From CALBZH01 sp964538515 (GTDB taxonomy: Bacteria; Desulfobacterota; Syntrophobacteria; Syntrophobacterales; Syntrophobacteraceae), in contig CAZIEW010000087.1 of assembly GCA_964538515.1 (NCBI GenBank), forward strand, positions 1 through 17,814: 17,814 bases of DNA. Direction: 5' to 3'. Made by a program: the position numbers and the translations under genes. The notes below the pieces were generated by a model that did no database searches, was not told the DNA's origin, and saw only the letters and a list, made by a program, of their open reading frames with translations. Position 1 is the stretch's first letter; every line of letters starts with the position of its first letter. Shown piece after piece: positions 1 to 5,450 of the stretch.

Positions 1-2
1 AC

Positions 3-212
3 GGCAAGACGCGTCAAGGCAAGCAGAAGTACTTGTGCTTGATGTGCGGGAGGCAATTCACGCCGGGAAGAAAAAGGGAAGAGGTCCGAGAAAGGCCCGT
101 GTGCCCTTCATGCAAGAATCCGATGCACGCCTACAAACGAGAAGGAGACAGCGTCCGATTCCGCTGCTCCTCTTACCCCAAGTGCAGGACCTTTCTGACC
201 ATTACGCTTTAA
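3..212 (+). CDS. 3' end of a zinc-ribbon transposase-type protein (partial, cut by left edge)
   Basis: The reading frame is open from the first bases of the window to a TAA at 210-212, so only the last 69 codons are present. Two cysteine clusters are visible. The first is CxxC in LCLMCGRQF, with GK-rich basic residues before it. The second follows RPVCPSCKNPM and ends in a CSSYPKC segment. This double zinc-ribbon layout is known from the DNA-binding N-terminal parts or small first ORFs of IS1/IS1595-like transposases, and the second ribbon also resembles topoisomerase-type zinc fingers. The protein ends directly after the second ribbon with no DDE catalytic domain, so it is either a two-ORF element's small protein or a truncated copy. 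The start lies outside the window. Zinc-ribbon identity is fairly sure; the transposon assignment is an inference supported by the transposase debris next to it. Confidence 0.5.
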   Translation, partial: GKTRQGKQKYLCLMCGRQFTPGRKREEVRERPVCPSCKNPMHAYKREGDSVRFRCSSYPKCRTFLTITL

Positions 213-299
213 TACTGCAGCGAGACATCCAGACCCGATCCGGATCTGCGAAGGTCTCCTCTCCCTCATCGAGAGATTGAGGCGAGGGGAATCCGCGCG

Positions 300-520
300 A
301 ATGTCGAAAGGCGAAATGGACACGAGGTCCATGGGAGACCGATCCCACGTCGACTCGCCAACAGCCTTGATCTTCTCTTGCAGGCTCGTGACGCTTGGCA
401 TCTGTCCCCCACTTGAGCTTGGCGAAGGCACGGAGGCTTTGCGAATCCACCAGCGAGTACAACCTCGCGCAGCTTCTCAATAACCGGGGCAACCGTGTGT
501 ATCGTCGCGTAGCTGTAGGT
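300..520 (-). pseudogene. Frameshifted transposase N-terminal remnant
   Basis: On the minus strand three frames line up into one protein-like stretch. SYATIHTVAPVIEKLRE is in one frame (about 510-460), YSLVDSQSLRAFAKLKWGTD in the next (about 459-400), and MPSVTSLQEKIKAVGESTW in the third (about 400-345). The order and content (IEKLRE, then S-L-V-D-S-x-S-L-R-x-F-A, then W-G-T, then T-S-L-Q-E-x-I-K) read like the N-terminal region of a DDE transposase of an ISNCY-like or IS1182/IS5-like group, as recalled from general family patterns. Two frameshifts are needed, no catalytic domain follows, and no intact ORF covers it. It is therefore best seen as a decayed insertion sequence fragment. The borders are approximate and the family is uncertain. 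Confidence 0.35.
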
Positions 521-537
521 CGGGTTTTCAACCCGAC
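519..537. repeat. Hairpin repeat, GTCGGGTT/AACCCGAC
   Basis: Arms 519-526 (GTCGGGTT) and 530-537 (AACCCGAC) are perfect inverted copies around a 3-nt loop. It lies 16 nt before a second hairpin with the same GTCGGG core. No T-run follows on either strand, so it is more like a REP-type palindromic unit than a terminator. Confidence 0.7.
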
Positions 538-553
538 ATCCTTGACCCGTAGC

Positions 554-576
554 CGGTCGGGATAAAATCCCGACCG
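554..576. repeat. Hairpin repeat, CGGTCGGGAT/ATCCCGACCG
   Basis: Arms 554-563 and 567-576 are perfect 10-bp inverted copies around AAA. The GGTCGGG core is shared with the hairpin at 519-537, so the two form a tandem pair of related palindromes. Such paired palindromes are typical of REP/BIME elements, which are often spread by RAYT transposases; no RAYT gene is in the window. The pair marks the right edge of the transposon-like debris. Confidence 0.7.
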
Positions 577-1255
577 ACACGTATTGAGAAGTTACGTTTC
601 TTGGGGTGCCGCGGATGAGGCGAAAAGGTAAGCTCAAATTCCAGGGTTTTCCAAAGAAAGCCAGCGAATTAGGGTTTTCAGATGGGCAAACTATCTCATG
701 CGAGCTGCTCTCGCATGGAATCTGTGGGGCAGTCACGTCCAACACTCTAATATCATTGAGTGATTATCTCCAATGATTAGCTGATATACCGCAAAAACAG
801 ACTTCAAAATACCCCTTGCAACTTCCCTTGCCATCCTATTATTAGCGAACCAGCAAAAAATAGACTCGAGAGACATTTTCATAGCCACACTTCAGAATCA
901 TTTCCTTTGCCTACTGCTTTCTGCTTCGGTTTAGGGGTAATCGCAACAGGCGGATGCTCTCCATCCGTTGGATGAAGCCATGGAATCGCCTGTCAAGTCC
1001 CGGCGGAGCCATATCACCTTCACCGGTACGGCACAGCACTTTAAGAATCAGGGCCAGACCCAGGATATTCTGATCAGCTGGTGGGGGTTTCTTGCTGGGC
1101 CGTCGGCTCCAGTTCTCCTGAAGAGACCCCGTCGAAGACGCCCGCGAAGGGGCGAACTGCAAGACCGTCGACGGTCGCGACTCGCAGTCTCAAACGTCGT
1201 CAGCCATTGTTGGCCGCCACGGTCATACGCTTCAATAGGCCGAGCCATGGAAGAG
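577..1255. other. Long non-coding or decayed stretch upstream of the protease cluster
   Basis: No ORF here reads like a real protein. Part of it (about 740-900) is clearly more AT-rich than the genes. It holds a small perfect hairpin, CATGCGAG (697-704) and CTCGCATG (710-717), and an ATCATTG/CAATGAT pair at 752-758 and 771-777. Nearer the subtilase is a perfect 14-bp palindrome GACCGTCGACGGTC at 1163-1176, about 94 nt before the start codon, which could be an operator but has no recognised owner. The promoter of the protease cluster should lie somewhere here, but no -35/-10 pair with good spacing was convincing. Confidence 0.5.
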
Positions 1256-1262
1256 AGGGAGG
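1256..1262 (+). promoter_or_regulatory. Ribosome binding site deciding the subtilase start
   Basis: AGGGAGG ends 7 nt before the ATG at 1270 but only 1 nt before the in-frame ATG at 1264. This favours 1270 as the true start. The reading frame stays open for 63 more codons upstream, but that extension looks like low-quality coding sequence. Confidence 0.7.
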
Positions 1263-1269
1263 CATGACG

Positions 1270-3957
1270 ATGAGCGAAGACACGAAAGCCAAGCAGCCAG
1301 AGCCAGAGGGGCCGGATCATCGGCACAAGATGGATGGAGTGATGCGTCGCTTGCTCGAAATGGAGGATGCGGCCCTCCGCAAGCGAGTCACTCAGGACCG
1401 GCAGCGATTGACGCGCCTGAAAAAGCGGATTGCCGAAGATGTGATTCAGGCCGTACCGGAGGGGTTGGATGGGCACCCGGTGGGCGCGAAGCGAGAAGGG
1501 GCCTCTTCGGGTGAGGCGGAGCGGATCCGAAGCCAGCTGCTTCGGCTGCGCGAGCGCGAGCTTTTGCCAAACCGCATCGCAGCGTTGGTGGAGCGCGATG
1601 TGCTTCCCAAAGTACACGTGCGGGCGATCGTCACCTTCACCGGGAACCGCAAGGACTTGGAGGGACTGGGCTTCCAGGTCCGCGCCCAGGCTCAGGATGT
1701 CTTCACCGTGGTGGGGACTCTCCGGCAGCTCAGGACTCTGGCGGCACAACCCGCCTGCCGGAGGGTGCGGTCGCCGCGCATGTACTTTCCAGCGGTTGAA
1801 AACGCCAGCGCTCAAGCGGAAATTGCCGCCGTTCACGACCCCAGGCCCTTGAACCCCAACGGCTACCAGGGAAACGGCATCGTGGTGGGCATCATCGACA
1901 GCGCGCTGGATGTGACCCACCACACTTTTCGCGACCCGGGCGGGACGCACGGCACGCGGTTGCTCTACTATTGGGTTCAATCGCCCTACACGCTGGATGC
2001 GGCTGGAAATGTTGTCTGGCCCACCCTGGCCACCCTGCCGGGCCAGGATCCCGCGGCTTGGAGCGCAGCCGCTGCCGCAGGCACGCGCCCCAACTTCAAC
2101 GGCTTGAGCTACGGGCGTCTCTACACCCAGGGAGACGTCGACACGGCAATCGGACTGGCCAGCCCGTACGGGACGGGCAACAATCAGATCTGCTGTGAGC
2201 CCTGGTACCAGGTTACGGCGACCGGCGTTTCGAGCGAGCACGGCACCCACTGTGCCGGAATCGCCGCCGGCAACGGGCGCGAGGCGAACTGGAACACCAA
2301 CCCCACCCACGTGGGTGCGGCCCCGCAGGCCACCCTCATCTATGTTTGCACCCGGCTTCTCAGCGCGGATGTGAACCGGGACGGTACGTGGGAAGACGCC
2401 ATCCTGGACGGAATCGATTTCATCTTTCGCGCCGCCGCCTTCCACAACATGCCGGCGGTGATCAGCATCAGCCAGGGAAACAACCTGGGGCCGCACAACG
2501 GCGCCTCAGACAGTGATCAGGCGATCGACGCCTTCCTCAACTCGTTTTTCAACCGCTCGGTGGTGCTGGCAGCCGGCAACGACAACGACAACAACGGCTA
2601 CCGCAGCGGCAGTCTGGCCGGGACCGGCACGGTGAGCTTCGCCCTCACCGACAACCGGAACCTTCCCTGCTACCTGGACATCTGGAACAGCGGCCCCGAG
2701 CTGGACTATCGGATCGGTCGCGGCGGTGCGGATTCAGGCTGGCGTACCGCGGGACAGGACTACACGGGAAACGTTGGAGGGCACGATATCCAGGTTGACC
2801 GGGACGCGGATCCAGGCGGAGGTCTCAGAAACATCCGCATGTTTTTCGAAGACGCGCAATTGGGCGATGCGTACACGATCGAGCTGCGGAACCCGCACGC
2901 CACGCAGCAGGCCGATTACACCGTGTGGACCGGCTCGCAAGGGTGGTGGGCGACCGTGGCCGGCTCATCCCAAAACGCCCGTACTCTGGCCGATTCCGCC
3001 TGCTGCAAATCCCTGCTGACCGTTGGGGCAGCCCTTAAGGTCATCCCCGCCAATCCCGCGTCAGGGGAGCAGGTGACGGCATACAGCGGCGCTGGCCCGA
3101 CGGTGGACGGACGCGTCAAGCCCGAGCTCGTGGCCGTGGGCGACTCGGTCACTTCGGCCGCTTCCGACCAAGCCAGCGGCTGGGTCCAGATGAGCGGCAC
3201 CAGCATGGCGACGCCCCTGGTGGCGGGATCGATCGCCCTGCTCTTCGACGCCTACCGCCGGCCACCGCTCAACCTGCGCCTCAACCAGGACTCGATCAAA
3301 GCCCTGCTCATCCAGCACACCAACCGGTTGAACCTGAGCCTCGACCCGGCGCAGCCAGGCTACGTGGCCGAGCAGCGCAACCGGTACGGCAACGGCCGGC
3401 TTCGCCTGATTGACGCCATCGATCAGAGCCAGCCGCCCCCGGATGTGGACGTGTGGATCCGCACTGCCCACGACGACTACGGGCAGGAGCCCTACACCGG
3501 CGAGTGCTTTTGCGGCGCACCGGACATCCGCGTTTGCCAGGCGGGTACCAATAACGAGATCACCCAGCTCACCTGGGGCACGACCTATGACGTCAAAGTG
3601 ACGGTGCGCAACCTGGGCGATTCGAACGCCGTGGGAACCGTCGTGAGGCTCAAGTACACCACTCCCCACACCGCACCCAGCAGCTGGTTCGAGGCCGAAG
3701 ACGCCGCCAACAACAAGCTCTCGCAGACGGTGACGGTAAACGCCATGGACCAGGAGGAGCTGATCTTTCACTGGCGCCCCCAAGCGGCCGAGCTGAGCGC
3801 CCCGGCCGGGCAGACGCACTTCTGCCTCCTCGCCGAGGTGGATCACGCTGCCGACCCCCTCACTTTTCCCGCCCCGACCGCCGCCGGGGGCAGTGCCTGG
3901 GCGACGAACATCAAGGGCACCAACAACGTCGCTCTGCGCAACCTTCACATCCAGTGA
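1270..3957 (+). CDS. CspA-like subtilisin family (S8) serine protease with prodomain and C-terminal beta domain
   Basis: This 895-residue protein is a serine endopeptidase of family S8. The catalytic triad is visible: Asp210 in VGIIDSALD, His324 in EHGTHCAGIAAG and Ser645 in MSGTSMATPLVAG. The oxyanion Asn437 lies in LAAGND. The Asp-His spacing of 114 residues and the roughly 200-residue beta-rich stretch between Asn437 and Ser645 match the CspA-like S8 branch, which carries a GTRxLYxW segment after the Asp and a jelly-roll insert. Residues about 15-80 are charged and probably helical. About 112-170 look like an I9-type prodomain (VRAIVTF, LEGLGFQV, QLRTLAAQP). About 725-895 form a CARDB-like beta domain, as expected for adhesion or substrate binding. 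There is no Sec signal peptide, so the route of export, if any, is unclear. It is the first gene of a cluster with a LysM protein 13 nt downstream and an M6 metalloprotease beyond. The protease call is very sure; substrate and location are unknown. Confidence 0.93.
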   Translation: MSEDTKAKQPEPEGPDHRHKMDGVMRRLLEMEDAALRKRVTQDRQRLTRLKKRIAEDVIQAVPEGLDGHPVGAKREGASSGEAERIRSQLLRLRERELLPNRIAALVERDVLPKVHVRAIVTFTGNRKDLEGLGFQVRAQAQDVFTVVGTLRQLRTLAAQPACRRVRSPRMYFPAVENASAQAEIAAVHDPRPLNPNGYQGNGIVVGIIDSALDVTHHTFRDPGGTHGTRLLYYWVQSPYTLDAAGNVVWPTLATLPGQDPAAWSAAAAAGTRPNFNGLSYGRLYTQGDVDTAIGLASPYGTGNNQICCEPWYQVTATGVSSEHGTHCAGIAAGNGREANWNTNPTHVGAAPQATLIYVCTRLLSADVNRDGTWEDAILDGIDFIFRAAAFHNMPAVISISQGNNLGPHNGASDSDQAIDAFLNSFFNRSVVLAAGNDNDNNGYRSGSLAGTGTVSFALTDNRNLPCYLDIWNSGPELDYRIGRGGADSGWRTAGQDYTGNVGGHDIQVDRDADPGGGLRNIRMFFEDAQLGDAYTIELRNPHATQQADYTVWTGSQGWWATVAGSSQNARTLADSACCKSLLTVGAALKVIPANPASGEQVTAYSGAGPTVDGRVKPELVAVGDSVTSAASDQASGWVQMSGTSMATPLVAGSIALLFDAYRRPPLNLRLNQDSIKALLIQHTNRLNLSLDPAQPGYVAEQRNRYGNGRLRLIDAIDQSQPPPDVDVWIRTAHDDYGQEPYTGECFCGAPDIRVCQAGTNNEITQLTWGTTYDVKVTVRNLGDSNAVGTVVRLKYTTPHTAPSSWFEAEDAANNKLSQTVTVNAMDQEELIFHWRPQAAELSAPAGQTHFCLLAEVDHAADPLTFPAPTAAGGSAWATNIKGTNNVALRNLHIQ

Positions 3958-3970
3958 CGAGGAGGATGAG
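3958..3970 (+). promoter_or_regulatory. Strong RBS leader shared by the second and third protease-cluster genes
   Basis: The 16 nt from 3958, CGAGGAGGATGAG plus ATG, match the leader of the M6 protease gene at 5438-5453 in 15 of 16 positions. AGGAGGA lies 4-5 nt before the start codon. The near identity suggests matched high translation of both genes or a shared origin of the leaders. Confidence 0.7.
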
Positions 3971-5278
3971 ATGAGCACATCAACCGATGCCTATTTCTGG
4001 ACAGGCAAGCAGCCTTTCCGTTTGAGCGCAAGCGGCCTGAAAGAGGACACCCTGCGGATCGTTCCCAAGGACCGCAAGACGGAGACCCTGTTCACACTGC
4101 TTCTGCCGACCCTTTGCATCACCTACGCGGACATGACGTTCCAAAACGCGGTAGGAGGCTTGCAGGCCAATTACCCGGCATCGCGGGCGTACGGACCGGC
4201 CTACTTCGACCCACCGGTCGAGATCCACGGGGAACAGGAGATCGAACGATTGACCTATATCCGTGGCGCACAGAGGGTGGTGATCGGACGGAAGGAGACA
4301 CGGGTGGAATTCCCTTCCTGGAAGGAGCTGGTGATCCCCCGTCTCCGGCTGGACCAGAAGGCCCCGGCCGAAGCGGTCTTGTCCGCCGACCACGTGTCCG
4401 TACGCATCGATGAGCCGCTCTCGGTGCTGGTGATGCAGTTCGCCGATGGCCGGCATATCGGCGGCGTGAACATCCGGGCACACCACCCGAAGTACAGGCC
4501 GCCTCAGATCAAGCAGGAGTACGACCTCTGGGTGCGGGTGCTGGATGCCGGCGAGATGGAGCCCCTGGTGGAAGCACGTGTGGACATCTGGCACTGGGAC
4601 CCGGCAGCCGTCGGACCCGCGGGACCCGGAGTCTTCCGCCTGGACGATCAAAAGTGGACGGCCGGAAACGGTTGGATTTCCGCTCCCGGCCGCCCATCCG
4701 GCGAGCTGGAAGCCGTGACCGTGCATTTGCCCGGTTGGCGCGTGACGCCTCGCTGCTACCGTCCGCTCCCCGGGCAGCCGGTGCAGCTCACGTTGCGCGC
4801 CTGGCCGATGCAGTCGTCCGTGATTCGCTATGTTTGGCAGAAGGGCAGCACTCTGGAAGGCCTAGCGGCACTGTGCGGTCAGGATCCACAAGCGCTCTTG
4901 AAGCTCAACGGGCTGCGAGATGCTTCGGCGCTGCGCCCGGGCGTGCGCATCAGCCTGCCGTGCCATGCCGGAGCGCTCCGTTTGGATCCAGGGGAGACGC
5001 CCCAAGCGGTGGCGAAGCGTTTCCACTTTGAGGACCTCAAGGTCTTGGCCGAGGCGAACGGCTTGCCCGACCTGGCGGATTACGACGGCACCCTGGAGCT
5101 GCGGTTGCCCGGATGGCATTTCTTTCACGCCCGGCCCGGGGATACCTTGGAGACATTCGATCGGCTGTTCAACCGCTCACCAGGCTCGTGCGTGGCGGCA
5201 GGGCGAGCCTTTCGCCCCCATCCCGGCTTGCTCTACTCGGGAGAGGTGGTCGGCGTGCCCGTCGGTACAGCGCGGTGA
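3971..5278 (+). CDS. LysM-repeat protein of unknown function, protease cluster
   Basis: This 435-residue protein starts 13 nt after the subtilase stop with a strong GAGGAGGA site. The C-terminal third has three LysM-like repeats, at about 284-333 (YVWQKGSTLEGLAALCG, then LLKLNGL), 334-380 (DPGETPQAVAKRF, then LAEANGLPDL) and 381-430 (FHARPGDTLETFDRLF). LysM modules bind peptidoglycan or other N-acetylglucosamine polymers. Residues about 175-275 (YDLWVRVLDAGE, then VEARVDIWHWDP) look like a transthyretin/Cna-B-type beta sandwich. The N-terminal 170 residues are not recognised. There is no signal peptide or membrane segment. The gene position suggests a partner of the two proteases: an anchor to the cell wall or matrix, an inhibitor or an export adaptor. 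That role is inference only. The LysM call is fairly sure for repeats one and two and weaker for the third. Confidence 0.8.
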   Translation: MSTSTDAYFWTGKQPFRLSASGLKEDTLRIVPKDRKTETLFTLLLPTLCITYADMTFQNAVGGLQANYPASRAYGPAYFDPPVEIHGEQEIERLTYIRGAQRVVIGRKETRVEFPSWKELVIPRLRLDQKAPAEAVLSADHVSVRIDEPLSVLVMQFADGRHIGGVNIRAHHPKYRPPQIKQEYDLWVRVLDAGEMEPLVEARVDIWHWDPAAVGPAGPGVFRLDDQKWTAGNGWISAPGRPSGELEAVTVHLPGWRVTPRCYRPLPGQPVQLTLRAWPMQSSVIRYVWQKGSTLEGLAALCGQDPQALLKLNGLRDASALRPGVRISLPCHAGALRLDPGETPQAVAKRFHFEDLKVLAEANGLPDLADYDGTLELRLPGWHFFHARPGDTLETFDRLFNRSPGSCVAAGRAFRPHPGLLYSGEVVGVPVGTAR

Positions 5279-5300
5279 ACGTCATCAATCATACGAACGT

Positions 5301-5376
5301 GATGCCAGATGCTGGATGCCGGATAGAGACCCTTCGGGTGTGCGCTCGATTCATCCAGCATCTGGCATCTAGCATC
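5301..5376. repeat. Inverted heptad repeat between the LysM and M6 protease genes
   Basis: Two perfect 18-bp arms, GATGCCAGATGCTGGATG (5301-5318) and its reverse complement (5352-5369), face each other across 33 nt. Each arm is itself a tandem array of a 7-bp unit. The left arm reads GATGCCA, GATGCTG, GATGCCG, GAT and the right arm CATCCAG, CATCTGG, CATCTAG, CATC. The whole can fold into a long hairpin in DNA or RNA. It fills most of the 172-nt space before the M6 gene. It looks like a mobile palindromic repeat or an attenuating/processing hairpin; no T-run follows on the plus strand. Confidence 0.8.
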
Positions 5377-5437
5377 GATCTCGCACAGGCGCAGAACTTC
5401 TGCCGTGCTGTAATGGGATCTGTCGGCCACTTTCAAC

Positions 5438-5450
5438 CGAGGAGGACGAG
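5438..5450 (+). promoter_or_regulatory. Strong RBS leader of the M6 protease gene
   Basis: CGAGGAGGACGAG precedes the ATG at 5451 and differs by one base from the leader of the LysM gene at 3958-3970. It fixes the start of the metalloprotease at 5451. Confidence 0.7.

Noticed and set aside
819..850. TTGCAA and TATTAT as a promoter for the protease cluster
   Set aside because: The spacing is only 15 nt and the distance to the subtilase start is over 400 nt.
911..1162. Minus-strand 83-codon frame upstream of the protease cluster
   Set aside because: It has a moderately protein-like look but no recognisable family, RBS or partner; not supported as a gene.
1081..1269. Upstream extension of the subtilase by 63 codons
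   Set aside because: There is no RBS at the upstream ATG and no conserved or signal-like sequence, while a good RBS sits before 1270.
1048..2496. Long minus-strand open frame of 482 codons opposite the subtilase
   Set aside because: It lies antisense to a well-supported protease gene, its product has no recognisable domain, and such frames are common opposite GC-rich genes.
3061..3978. Minus-strand open frame of 305 codons opposite the subtilase 3' end
   Set aside because: It is a shadow of the protease gene with no domain signs.
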